From CAZDET01 sp964504335 (GTDB lineage Bacteria; Bacteroidota; Bacteroidia; Chitinophagales; Saprospiraceae): 64,000 bases of DNA. Both the position numbers and the translations under genes were made by a program. Of this stretch, positions 1-8,237 are shown piece after piece. The DNA lies in the NCBI GenBank assembly GCA_964504335.1, contig CAZDET010000002.1:122662-186661 (forward strand), written 5' to 3'. The notes under the pieces are model-generated. The model worked only from the letters and a program-made list of their open reading frames with translations, ran no database searches and was not told the DNA's origin. How positions within the stretch are numbered: the stretch's first letter is position 1; every line of letters begins with the position of its first letter.

Positions 1-79
1 CAGTACCTACGCCGATTTTGTGACCGATTTCGAGCAAAAGGTAGGGCGTTTGTTGGCCGAAGAGCCAACAATGCAGTAA
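1..79 (+). CDS. 3' end of an unidentified protein (partial)
   Basis: An open frame enters from the left edge (first full codon at base 2) and ends at TAA 77-79, giving 25 residues that finish RLLAEEPTMQ. The peptide is acidic and probably helical. The reading frame has no stop back to the edge and is followed after about 50 bases by a same-strand gene. Too little is present to assign a family. It could belong to an operon with the TIR/TPR/SDR gene downstream. Confidence 0.5.
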   Translation, partial: STYADFVTDFEQKVGRLLAEEPTMQ

Positions 80-130
80 CATTAGGTCTGTTTATTGCGT
101 AAATTAGACTTCAGACAATACTTCCCAAAA

Positions 131-2692
131 ATGACAACCATACCCCACACAGTCGCATTAGCCTATTGCCAGGACAACACACACACCGCCCAGGAGATCG
201 ATCATGCGTTGAATTCGGTTTGCTCCTTCGAGCACTTCAGTGCCGGCAGTGACAACCAGGAGACGCCGCTCAGTGAAAAAGTGGGAGCGTTCCAGGGACC
301 CCTTATCTTGTTGGTGAGCGATAATTTTCTGCGCGCACCAAATTGCATGTATCAGGCCCAACAAATTCTACAGGGCGAGCGGCAGGTCTTGCCGGTTGTC
401 ATTCCCGGCACCCGAATCGATGAAACGACCGGACAAACCGTAGAAGTCGAAACTAATTTCGAACGGGTTTCCGATATCATTCAGTACATCAATCACTGGC
501 AGGATCGTTATCTCGATTTGCGCAAACAGCGGCGCGATCTAGCGGAGGTAGGTGGCGAACCTTTCGAGCAATACCTCAAAAAAGTAAGAGATATCAGCAG
601 CGAAACCGGAGAATTCCTTCGTATGCTGCGCTCTTCCCTCCACCTGAGTTTCCAGGAATTTCAAGCGGATAGTTATCGCCAGTTCTTCATTTTCAACGAT
701 TCGGAAGAACTTTGGCACTCCTACAAAGCCCGCGCCGAACAGCGCCGGGAATCTCAAACTACTGCCACTGCGCATCAATCGGAACCAGAGCCCTTCTACA
801 ATAGCTCCGCAGACCAATCCCAGGAGCCTGCCCACCCGTCGTCCACGGCGGAGCCCCAAGCTCCCCCTGCTGCTGAAGAACCTGTCGCTCCCTCCGAAGT
901 AGACATGAGTCAGATCCCCGGCATGTCGATGCTCAGCGAGCAATTCGAAACCGAAGAACCTACCCCCATAGAGCCCCACCGGGAAGGCGGTGTGCCGCCG
1001 CTGTCCGAACAGCCAACCGCCGCTCCTACGGAACAAACAAACGGCCTGGATCACAGCACGGAAGCCCTCGATCAGCAAGCCTCCAACTGGATTCGAAAGG
1101 CCTGGAATATGGCCGATGCCGGTCAGGTACAGGAGGGACAAGATCTGCTGGCGGCCACCCTCGAAAACTATCCGGGGCGGACCGACCTGCGGTACCATTA
1201 TGCCCTCATGCTGGCTCAGAATGCACAGGATACGGAGGCCGCCCGCGAACAACTCGAAATGATCCTTACGGCCGATCCCGACCATACCGATGCCCTCTTC
1301 CTGCTCGGCGAAATTGCCGACGGCAATAACGAGCCCGAGCATGCCCGGCACTATTTCGAGCGCGTCACTTCGCTCCAGGAAGATTATCCCGACGTGTGGT
1401 ATCGCCTCGGTAGCGTTACGGTGTCCTATTTTCCGGACGAAGCCAGAGAAGCGGCCAAGTTTTTCAAAATGGCCATCAAGCACGATCCGGACAATTCGGA
1501 TGCTTTTTATCAGCTGGCTCGGTTGGAAGCAGGCTTGCTAAACCGACCCGAAAAAGCGGTTAAGCACTTCCGCAAGGCTGTTAAATCAGATCCGGAACAC
1601 CCAACCGCTTTCTACGAACTGGCCTTACTTTATCGCCAACAAGGGGAGCGAGATCTAGCCTGGCGCACCTATCAGCAAGCCATTTCCATCAATCCGCAAT
1701 TCCGCACGGAGAGCAACGACACCTACTTCCAACCTCCACAACCGACGGTAGCCCCTGCCATTACACCAGCCGGTCGAAGCGACCTGGTCGGCGGGCAACA
1801 GGAAACACTTCAGGCACTCCGGCAAAATATCCAGCAACTGGAAACCATGCTCCACACCCTGGAGTCTGAAAATACACAGCTGCGTACGCAGCGCCAGCGC
1901 CCGGGAACGGGAAAAACGGTCTTCATTACCGGCGCTACATCCGGTATCGGCCGGGCCACCGCCGAAATATTCGCACGCAACGGCTACCGCTGCATCCTTA
2001 ATGGCCGCCGCCACGATCGGCTGGAAGCAATGCGCAATACGTTTTCCGAACAATACGACAGCGAGAGCCAACTCCTCCCCTTCGATGTACGGGATGCCGC
2101 CTCCGTACAGCGAGCAATCGAGGAGCTGCCGGAAAACTGGCGGTCGATCGATATTCTAATCAATAATGCCGGTAAGGCTAAAGGGCTGGCTCCCATCCAC
2201 GAGGGCCAACTCGAACACTGGGAGGAAATGATCGACACCAACCTTAAAGGGTTGCTCTACCTCACTCGTGCAGTGGCTCCGCTCATGGTAAAGGAGCGGC
2301 ACGGGCACATCATCAACGTCGCCTCCACGGCCGGCAAGGAAGTATACCCGAATGGCAATGTGTACTGCGCCACCAAGTACGCCGTCAACGCACTGACCCA
2401 GGCGATGCGACTCGATCTGCACACCCACAATGTCCGCGTTAGTCAGGTCAGCCCGGCCCACGTAGACGAAACGGAATTCGCCCTGGTTCGCTTCGACGGT
2501 GATACCGAGCGCGCCCGCATCTACGACGACTTCAAGCCGCTCAGTGCTACCGATGTGGCGGATGCGATCTACTACATCGCTACCCGCCCGGCCCACGTGA
2601 ATGTGCTGGATGTGGTGCTGCAAGGCACGCAGCAGGCGTCTTCTACCGTAATCGACCGGTCGGGAAGGGATCGATTTGAAGAGGAGGAATGA
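131..2692 (+). CDS. TIR-like / TPR / short-chain dehydrogenase fusion protein
   Basis: Three-part protein of 853 residues from ATG 131; a TTG at 95 would add 12 residues but lies in promoter-like sequence. Residues 1-100 look like a TIR domain: a strand with AYCQDN, then LILLVSDNFL and an NCMYQ segment matching the conserved S..C..E region. The residue normally Glu (the NADase catalytic residue in SARM1-like and bacterial TIRs) reads as Gln75. Residues about 110-200 are helical, 205-315 Pro/Glu-rich linker, 316-530 TPR-like helical repeats, 560-590 coiled coil. Residues 595-853 form a classical SDR with TGATSGIG, NNAG and Y-C-A-T-K (YxxxK), so cofactor binding and catalysis look intact. No signal peptide, so probably cytoplasmic. 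The reaction is unknown. The TIR part may be a protein-interaction or nucleotide-sensing module. Domain calls are by eye; the SDR is certain and the TIR probable. Confidence 0.8.
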   Translation: MTTIPHTVALAYCQDNTHTAQEIDHALNSVCSFEHFSAGSDNQETPLSEKVGAFQGPLILLVSDNFLRAPNCMYQAQQILQGERQVLPVVIPGTRIDETTGQTVEVETNFERVSDIIQYINHWQDRYLDLRKQRRDLAEVGGEPFEQYLKKVRDISSETGEFLRMLRSSLHLSFQEFQADSYRQFFIFNDSEELWHSYKARAEQRRESQTTATAHQSEPEPFYNSSADQSQEPAHPSSTAEPQAPPAAEEPVAPSEVDMSQIPGMSMLSEQFETEEPTPIEPHREGGVPPLSEQPTAAPTEQTNGLDHSTEALDQQASNWIRKAWNMADAGQVQEGQDLLAATLENYPGRTDLRYHYALMLAQNAQDTEAAREQLEMILTADPDHTDALFLLGEIADGNNEPEHARHYFERVTSLQEDYPDVWYRLGSVTVSYFPDEAREAAKFFKMAIKHDPDNSDAFYQLARLEAGLLNRPEKAVKHFRKAVKSDPEHPTAFYELALLYRQQGERDLAWRTYQQAISINPQFRTESNDTYFQPPQPTVAPAITPAGRSDLVGGQQETLQALRQNIQQLETMLHTLESENTQLRTQRQRPGTGKTVFITGATSGIGRATAEIFARNGYRCILNGRRHDRLEAMRNTFSEQYDSESQLLPFDVRDAASVQRAIEELPENWRSIDILINNAGKAKGLAPIHEGQLEHWEEMIDTNLKGLLYLTRAVAPLMVKERHGHIINVASTAGKEVYPNGNVYCATKYAVNALTQAMRLDLHTHNVRVSQVSPAHVDETEFALVRFDGDTERARIYDDFKPLSATDVADAIYYIATRPAHVNVLDVVLQGTQQASSTVIDRSGRDRFEEEE

Positions 2693-2705
2693 TTTGTGCT
2701 TATAG

Positions 2706-3245
2706 TTACCTCGGAGCCAAGGTCGCAAAGAGATTCTTGATATTCGTTGCCTCCTCCGGCTTCATGCGGCCACTCAGAATGAGGCGCACTTCCCGCCGAC
2801 GAATGGCGCTGTCGAAGCGTTGATGCTCTATTTCCGTCAGGGGAATGACTTCAGGTACCTTGACGGGTTTCTGATTGTTTTGGTCTAACCCCACAAAGGT
2901 AAAGTAGGCGTGGTTGGAACGCCGGGGATTCTGCCCCTGCATATCGGCGACGAAGACTTCGACGTGCACCTCCACCGACGTACGGAACGCACGTGTAACC
3001 GTCGCTTCCAAAGTGATGACCTCGCCGTTGCGAATCGGCTTGGAAAAAGACACGTGATCCACGGAAGCCGTTACCACCGGGGCTTCGCAGTGCTTCCCGG
3101 CGCAAATACCGCAAGCGATATCCATCCACCGCAGTAAATTTCCCCCCATGAGGTTACCCATTGGGTTGGTATCGTTGGGCATGATCATTTCCGTCATGAC
3201 GGTGCGGCTCTCGGCCACCGTTTTGGAGCGCTTTTCCACAGGCAT
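2706..3245 (-). CDS. acyl-CoA thioesterase, hotdog fold (YciA/BACH type)
   Basis: A 179-residue hotdog-fold thioesterase expected to hydrolyse acyl-CoA to free acid and CoA in the cytoplasm. The N-terminal signature N27-P-M-G-N-L-M-GG-N-LL-R-W-M-D42 matches the conserved active-site helix of the YciA/cytosolic acyl-CoA hydrolase family, followed by VDHVSFSKPI and a TFVGLD strand. The length is normal for a single-hotdog hexameric enzyme. It begins 15 bases after the preceding leftward gene and lies downstream of lipB, so the three probably form one transcript. Chain-length specificity cannot be read from sequence. Confidence 0.88.
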   Translation of the reverse strand: MPVEKRSKTVAESRTVMTEMIMPNDTNPMGNLMGGNLLRWMDIACGICAGKHCEAPVVTASVDHVSFSKPIRNGEVITLEATVTRAFRTSVEVHVEVFVADMQGQNPRRSNHAYFTFVGLDQNNQKPVKVPEVIPLTEIEHQRFDSAIRRREVRLILSGRMKPEEATNIKNLFATLAPR

Positions 3246-3260
3246 AAGTTCTTTTTATCG

Positions 3261-3665
3261 TTACCGGATCATCACTCCTTCCCGCTTAAGTAAGGGGATT
3301 TGGGTAAAGTTATCCGTGTGGATGCTTCCGGCTACGAAAATGTATTTCTTGTCAAACATGAAATCATCGAAAGTGAAGCTAATCCAGTATTCGTTATTAA
3401 TATCGAATAACTTTGTTTGGATGGGCTCGATTTGTACGGCCGACTGGGCATCAATCTCCTCGAAGAAATGCCGTAGAGTGGTGGTGCGCATTTTCTTGCC
3501 GTTGATATCGCCATAACCCTTAGACCGCACGAGTACATTTTGGATGGGTTCGTCCTTCAAGTTCAAAAGAAAGGTGTCCCAGAGTTCCTCACCCGTTCCG
3601 TTCGATCGCGGTGTAATGACGAGCGCAACGTCTTCCACTTTCTTTTGCGGAATATCCTTCTTCAT
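3261..3665 (-). CDS. conserved Bacteroidota hypothetical protein
   Basis: 134 residues from the ATG at 3665; a longer in-frame start at 3728 would add 21 poorly folding residues and is rejected. The start MKKDIPQKKVEDVALVI and the end FTQIPLLKREGVMIR fit a small conserved family common in Bacteroidota, sometimes mislabelled as a phenylalanyl-tRNA synthetase subunit although it has no synthetase motif. The sequence is mostly beta with acidic patches and no cysteines or membrane segments, so probably a cytosolic fold of unknown role. It sits between lipB and the thioesterase in one leftward cluster. Confidence 0.75.
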   Translation of the reverse strand: MKKDIPQKKVEDVALVITPRSNGTGEELWDTFLLNLKDEPIQNVLVRSKGYGDINGKKMRTTTLRHFFEEIDAQSAVQIEPIQTKLFDINNEYWISFTFDDFMFDKKYIFVAGSIHTDNFTQIPLLKREGVMIR

Positions 3666-3739
3666 ATTTGGTACCGTGTTGTAGCCGGAGTGGCAGAGCC
3701 ACAAGCGCTCCGGGCAAATGGAGTGCAAAGGTACGGCGG

Positions 3740-4459
3740 CTAAGCGGCAAAATCAAATTGAAAGAGCGTTGCCAAATGCCTTTTAAGGCGATCTTTAACT
3801 TCCTGTACGTCAATAGCCCGACCTAACTCCCGCTCCATGCTCGTCACATCGCGGTCTGCTTCCTGAATACCGCAGGGAATGATGTTGGCAAAATGGTCTA
3901 ACTGGGGGCACACGTTAAAGGCAAACCCGTGCATGGTCACCCAGCGGCTGAGATGGACGCCGATCGCACAGATCTTTCGCTTGGGCCGGCCGTCGATCCA
4001 TACCCCGGTATAGCCCGGTTCTCGCCCCGCTTCGATGCCGTATTCGGCCAGGGTACGGATAACGGCTTCCTCCAGATAGCGCACATAGCGGTGTACATCC
4101 GTAAAAAAACCGTCTAAATCAAAGATGGGATACCCGACGATCTGCCCCGGACCGTGGTAGGTAATATCTCCTCCGCGATTGATCTTGAAGTACTGAAAGC
4201 CCTGTGCCCGGAGTTGCTCGCTATCGAGCAACAAATTAGCTGCCGATCCACTTTTGCCCAGCGTATAGACAGGGGGATGATCACAGAAAAGTAAATAATG
4301 CCGCCGCCCCGGTGCCGGCTCGACTCCGGAACGACGCGCAGCCAGCTTGGCATCGATTACCTCCCGTTGCAGCTGGGTCTGATAGTCCCAGGCTTTCTGA
4401 TAATCGATACAGCCGAGATCCTGAAAGACGACCCGTTCGCGTACAGAAATGCTTTTCAT
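3740..4459 (-). CDS. lipB: lipoyl(octanoyl) transferase
   Basis: Transfers octanoate from acyl carrier protein to the lipoyl domains of 2-oxoacid dehydrogenases and the glycine cleavage H protein, the first step of lipoate assembly. Diagnostic motifs are RGGDITYHGPGQ, the Lys of RKICAIGVH, the WVTMHGFAFNV strand and the catalytic Cys in IIPCGI. 239 residues is a normal length. It heads a leftward cluster with the hypothetical gene and the thioesterase. The ATG at 4459 is well placed; the divergent lipoprotein gene starts about 90 bases away, so the two promoters share this gap. Confidence 0.95.
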   Translation of the reverse strand: MKSISVRERVVFQDLGCIDYQKAWDYQTQLQREVIDAKLAARRSGVEPAPGRRHYLLFCDHPPVYTLGKSGSAANLLLDSEQLRAQGFQYFKINRGGDITYHGPGQIVGYPIFDLDGFFTDVHRYVRYLEEAVIRTLAEYGIEAGREPGYTGVWIDGRPKRKICAIGVHLSRWVTMHGFAFNVCPQLDHFANIIPCGIQEADRDVTSMERELGRAIDVQEVKDRLKRHLATLFQFDFAA

Positions 4460-4547
4460 CGATGATAAAAGGAATGAGCGCCTACTTTGGTTGACCGTAC
4501 TTTTTCATTACAGAATAGCTATTTTAGCCGCCAATTCGAAAAACTAT

Positions 4548-5648
4548 ATGACACGACGCACTTTTCTCTTTGTGATACTCCTCTGTGGACTCCTGGCCTG
4601 CCAGAACACAGCCGACCAACAATCCGCAGCCGATAGTGACGGGGCTGTTGCAGCCGATACGCTGCGCTACCCCGCCGAACGCCATTTAAAGAACCTCCGG
4701 CAGTTGACTTTCGGCGGAGATAATGCCGAGGCCTACTTCAGCTTCGACAATCAGCACCTGGTCTTTCAGGCCACCAATCCCGACTGGGGGGTTGCCTGTG
4801 ACCAGATTTTCTATATGCCAACCAGCGGCTATTCCGGCGACCAACCAACTATGATCAGTACCGGTAAAGGGCGCACGACTTGTAGCTACTTTCTGCCAGG
4901 CAATAAAGAAATCGTGTATGCTAGCACCCATCTGGCGGACGAGGCCTGCCCGGAAGCCCCCCGTGTAGTGGACGGCAAGTACGTCTGGCCAATCTTCGAC
5001 AGTTTCGATATTTTCGCAGCGGACCTGGAGGGCAACATCACCCGCCAGCTTACTGATGCCGAAGGATACGATGCCGAAGCGACCCTGTCGCCGGACGGTT
5101 CCAAGATCGTATTTACCTCCGACCGCTCCGGCGACCTGGAATTGTACACCATGAATACCGACGGCACGGACGTTCGCCAGATTACCGACAGCCTTGGCTA
5201 CGACGGAGGTGCTTTCTTCTCCCCCGACGGGAGTAAGCTCGTCTTTCGGGCCTCCCGCCCGCGCACGGAGGAAGACATTGCAACCTACACCTCCCTGCTC
5301 GAACAAGGATTGGTACAGCCTACTAATCTGGAAATCTTCGTCTGCAATATCGACGGCTCCGACCTCCGGCAAGTGACGGATCTAGGTAAAGCCAACTGGG
5401 CCCCCTACTTTCATCCGAGCGGCGAGAAGATCATCTTCGCCTCCAATCACCACCTGCCGAGCGGTCGATCCTTCAATCTCTTTATGATCAATATCGACGG
5501 CACTGGTCTGGAGCAAATTACCTTCGACGAGACCTTCGATGCTTTCCCCATGTTTAGCCACGACGGTAAGCAACTCGTTTTTTCCAGCAACCGCCACAAC
5601 GGCGGCACTCGCGCGACGAATGTGTTTATTGCAGATTGGATTGATTAA
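4548..5648 (+). CDS. TolB-like beta-propeller (PD40) lipoprotein
   Basis: 366 residues from ATG 4548; upstream in-frame codons would place residues before a clean lipoprotein signal and are rejected. The N-terminus MTRRTFLFVILLCGLLACQ has an LLAC lipobox, so the mature protein starts at Cys18 and is lipid-anchored. The body has repeated PD40/WD40-like blades, for example LSPDGSKIVFTSDRSGDLEL, FSPDGSKLVF and HPSGEKIIFASN, as in TolB-type six-bladed propellers. No Pal or TolA partner is nearby, so calling it TolB would overreach. A periplasm-side binding or scaffold role is inferred. Confidence 0.88.
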   Translation: MTRRTFLFVILLCGLLACQNTADQQSAADSDGAVAADTLRYPAERHLKNLRQLTFGGDNAEAYFSFDNQHLVFQATNPDWGVACDQIFYMPTSGYSGDQPTMISTGKGRTTCSYFLPGNKEIVYASTHLADEACPEAPRVVDGKYVWPIFDSFDIFAADLEGNITRQLTDAEGYDAEATLSPDGSKIVFTSDRSGDLELYTMNTDGTDVRQITDSLGYDGGAFFSPDGSKLVFRASRPRTEEDIATYTSLLEQGLVQPTNLEIFVCNIDGSDLRQVTDLGKANWAPYFHPSGEKIIFASNHHLPSGRSFNLFMINIDGTGLEQITFDETFDAFPMFSHDGKQLVFSSNRHNGGTRATNVFIADWID

Positions 5649-5651
5649 GAG

Positions 5652-5765
5652 TAGATCTTAGTACTTTAGTCTCTTAGTACTTTATCTAGTCTTTTGATAC
5701 TTTGGTCTTTTAGCCTAAATCTTGGTCTCCGCTTTTGCCTAAACCTTAGCCTAAATCTCAACTTC
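5652..5765. repeat. degenerate low-complexity intergenic repeat (TTAGTACTTT words)
   Basis: The 128-base gap after the propeller gene is built from imperfect copies of short words such as TTAGTACTTT, CTTTTGATACTTTGG and AGCCTAAATCT, each appearing two or three times with small changes. There is no open frame with coding character. Similar words in the opposite sense occur at 46205-46250. Function unknown; it may be a slippage-born spacer. Confidence 0.55.
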
Positions 5766-5776
5766 AAATCCTCCCT

Positions 5777-6604
5777 ATGCAGACACGCAAGTCATCCAGC
5801 ATTCTGACCGGAATTCTATTGCTTGGTACCATTTCCCTATGCGGCCAGCAGGCCATTCCTACCGGTGGCGCGCGCAGTTTTGCGATGGGCGGTACGGGGT
5901 TGACCTTTCAGGATGTACATGCGGTGTGGACCAATCCAGCCGGAATAGGTGGCGTGCAAGGCCCATCGGCGGCCGGCTACGTCGAGCAGCGATTTGGCCT
6001 GGAGGAACTGCGCACCGCCAGCCTGGCGGCGGCCCTGCCAACCGGGAACGGCGGGGTTGGCGTATTCGTGCAAACGTTTGGTTTTTCTACTTACCGCGAA
6101 CAACAGGTAGGTGTGGGATACGGTCTGCGCCTCACCGACGTACTGCGATTAGGGCTCCAGGTGGGTGCCTACGGATGGAGCATCGAGACCTACGGCAACC
6201 AGTGGCTCATCAGTGGTAGCGTTGGGGTACAAACCGACATCACCGACAATCTGAACGTAGCACTACGCGTCACGAATCCCGTTCGGCAAGAGGTGGCGGA
6301 GAATACCGAGCTGCCCAGTTTACTTTCACTGGGCCTGAATTACCGCCCGAATCCTTCCATCCAATTGCTGGCCGAAGTGGAAAAAGACATCGACTTCCCC
6401 GCCCGCGTACGCGTGGGGCTGGACTACCAATTGCTCGATCCGCTGCAATTACGCCTGGGCGTAGCCACCGATCCGGCGCTCCTCTCCTTGGGAGTAAGTT
6501 ACCGGCTCGTATCGATGCTGCGACTCGATCTGGCGGTTCAGTACGATCAAATCCTCGGGGTGTCTCCCGGATTCGGCCTGGTGTACCAACCGGATCGCCT
6601 ATGA
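5777..6604 (+). CDS. outer-membrane beta-barrel protein, PorV/PorQ-like
   Basis: 275 residues with a signal peptide (ILTGILLLGTISLCGQQ, cleavage near residue 25). After it comes GGARSFAMGGTGLTFQDV with WTNPAGIGG, the N-terminal signature shared by PorV/PorQ and FadL-like barrels of Bacteroidota. The rest alternates Gly-rich amphipathic strands such as GVGYGLRLTDVLRLGLQVGAYG and ends in an aromatic-poor VYQPDRL. Likely an outer-membrane protein of unknown cargo; a link to type IX secretion is possible but not shown. The stop overlaps the next gene (ATGA 6601-6604), suggesting translational coupling. Confidence 0.75.
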   Translation: MQTRKSSSILTGILLLGTISLCGQQAIPTGGARSFAMGGTGLTFQDVHAVWTNPAGIGGVQGPSAAGYVEQRFGLEELRTASLAAALPTGNGGVGVFVQTFGFSTYREQQVGVGYGLRLTDVLRLGLQVGAYGWSIETYGNQWLISGSVGVQTDITDNLNVALRVTNPVRQEVAENTELPSLLSLGLNYRPNPSIQLLAEVEKDIDFPARVRVGLDYQLLDPLQLRLGVATDPALLSLGVSYRLVSMLRLDLAVQYDQILGVSPGFGLVYQPDRL

Positions 6605-7302
6605 ATTTTCTGATCGTAGCGGCCACACCCTTTGAAGTTGCGGGCTTGCAGGCCCATTTGCAACGGCAATTACAGGCTATCGATTCTGGCCGCTACCAAT
6701 CGGGGGAGGTTACCATTGATTTTCTGATAACGGGAGTTGGGTTGCCGCTGGCTGCCTTCCACCTCGGCCGGCAATTGGCTGCCAATCGCTACCAATTAGC
6801 GGTGCAGCTGGGAGTGGGCGGCGCATACGATCGGGCCTTGCCCCTGGGCAGCCTCGCGCAGATGGCCTCCGAACAGTTTGCCGATCTGGGCGTCGAGGAA
6901 GCCGATGGCCGTTTCACCACCGCCCTGGACATGGGGCTGACTGAATCCGATAAATGGCCGTTTCGGGAAGGCCGTTTGTGGCAATCTGATCCCCCCTTTT
7001 CCGAACGCTTCCCCTCCGTACATGGATTGAGCGTCAATTGCGTTAGCGGCACCGCGGCCACCATTGCGCAGCGCCGTCAACGCTTTCCGGACGCCCAGGT
7101 CGAAACGATGGAGGGCGCAGCCTTCTTTTACGCCTGCCTGCTCTCCCAGCAACCCATGCTTCAGATCCGCGCACTGAGCAACTACGTCGAGCCCCGCCAA
7201 CGCGCCAACTGGCGGCTGGCCGAGGCTATTGAAACGCTAAATGCATTTGCAGTGGGTATGGTAGAGGCGTGGTTGGAACTTGGTAGCGACAGTGTGAGTT
7301 AA
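6601..7302 (+). CDS. mqnB: futalosine hydrolase
   Basis: Nucleoside-phosphorylase-fold enzyme of 233 residues that splits futalosine into hypoxanthine and dehypoxanthine futalosine in the alternative menaquinone pathway. Supporting features are the N-terminal strand ILIVAATPFE-like segment (NFLIVAATPFEV), the TGVGLPLAAFHLGRQL loop, GVGGAYD, and VETMEGAAFFYACL, where Met-Glu binds the ribose. Overlaps the barrel gene by four bases. Other mqn genes are not in the window. A methylthioadenosine nucleosidase is the main alternative, but the FFYACL context favours MqnB. Confidence 0.85.
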   Translation: MNFLIVAATPFEVAGLQAHLQRQLQAIDSGRYQSGEVTIDFLITGVGLPLAAFHLGRQLAANRYQLAVQLGVGGAYDRALPLGSLAQMASEQFADLGVEEADGRFTTALDMGLTESDKWPFREGRLWQSDPPFSERFPSVHGLSVNCVSGTAATIAQRRQRFPDAQVETMEGAAFFYACLLSQQPMLQIRALSNYVEPRQRANWRLAEAIETLNAFAVGMVEAWLELGSDSVS

Positions 7303-7353
7303 TAGTTATCTTTATTAATGAAATTTCTGTAGCACCACGAAACCACTGGACGT

Positions 7354-7856
7354 ATGAAAATGGATGATTTGCTACGTCGGTATTGGGCCGGTGGCTATCA
7401 TTTCGGTGATCCTAGCCAATTAGAGCATTTTCTTCAAAAGGATATTTGGAAAGTCGGATGGTCGGTGAAGGAGGAAGGGAAGCCATCTTTTAACCAAATC
7501 TCTGAAATCAAAGTTGGAGATTTTTTTGCGCTTAAGTCCATAGGAGGAAGGCATGATTTGAAAATAGCTGCTTTGGGAATCGCAATTGAGAACGATAACG
7601 CCAATCCGGGATAGTGAAGGTCAAGTGGTTGAAATTAGATCAACTTTACAGAGGGAAGGCTCCATCGGGTCCTGGTTCAGGAAACTGGTTTGGGGCGCTA
7701 CTCGAAGTCAAGCGAATCGAAGATATCACCAGGATATTTGCTCCTCTTTTCCAGCCAGAAGAAGATAGGCTACTTTCGAATGATCCAGATGCTTTTGAGT
7801 TCTGGAACGATGAGCGGGAAGACCTTTATCAGGATTTTCTCGACCAACCTGGATAG
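7354..7856 (+). pseudogene. frameshifted small PUA/EVE-like domain gene
   Basis: Two adjacent frames give one continuous protein if a single G is restored in the GGG at 7608-7610. Frame one (ATG 7354) runs to TAG 7612 and ends NDNANPG; the other frame continues IVKVKWLKLDQLYRGK to the stop at 7854-7856, about 167 residues in total. The start RRYWAGGYHFGDPS, the charged FALKSIGG strand and the late EVKRIEDITRIF resemble the small ligand-binding domains (EVE/PUA superfamily) found at the front of McrB-like ATPases. No ATPase follows. It is AT-richer than its neighbours, consistent with horizontal acquisition. A base-calling error would make it an intact gene. Confidence 0.6.
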
Positions 7857-7910
7857 GTTAACTCAGAGCAATCAAGCTGGACTTTCCCCTTCTCTATCAC
7901 GATCAATCAC

Positions 7911-8237
7911 ATGAAAACTGGCGATATTGTACTAATTCCCTTTCCATTTTCAGAGCTTACCAATGTCAAAATCCGGCCAGCAGTAGTTGTAACTATCACA
8001 AAGGATCGATGCAACGATTTGGTTTTGTGTGCTGTTAGTTCCGTGCTTCCAACCCATCTTTCCCAAAATGAATTCGTGGTGAAAAGTGGAACCGGCAACC
8101 AATAAAGAGTCGACTCGGTGGTCAAAGTGGATCGGCTGATTACCATCAAAAGACAAAAAGTTAGAGGTCGGTTAGGCACACTTACCAATCAGCAATTACT
8201 TTTATTTAAAGAGTTATTCAGAGCCCTAGTTGAGTAA
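7911..8237 (+). pseudogene. MazF/PemK-family toxin with an in-frame stop
   Basis: The frame starts MKTGDIVLIPFPFSEL, the classic N-terminus of MazF/PemK ribonuclease toxins, with RPAVVV and LCAVSS strands. It hits TAA at 8103-8105 after GTGNQ, then continues in the same frame with DSVVKVDRLITIKR and LGTL..QLLLFKEL to TAA 8235-8237. The whole would be 108 residues, the normal family length, so a single nonsense change splits an otherwise intact gene. No antitoxin gene lies immediately upstream. The 3' end overlaps the convergent phosphatase gene by 12 bases. Probably inactive. Confidence 0.75.

Noticed and set aside
539..1483. 314-codon frame antisense to the TIR fusion
   Set aside because: Shadow of a GC-rich gene; the plus-strand frame has clear TPR and SDR motifs over the same bases.
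3261..3665. Annotation as a phenylalanyl-tRNA synthetase subunit
   Set aside because: This name is attached to related short proteins in some records, but no aminoacyl-tRNA synthetase motif is present.
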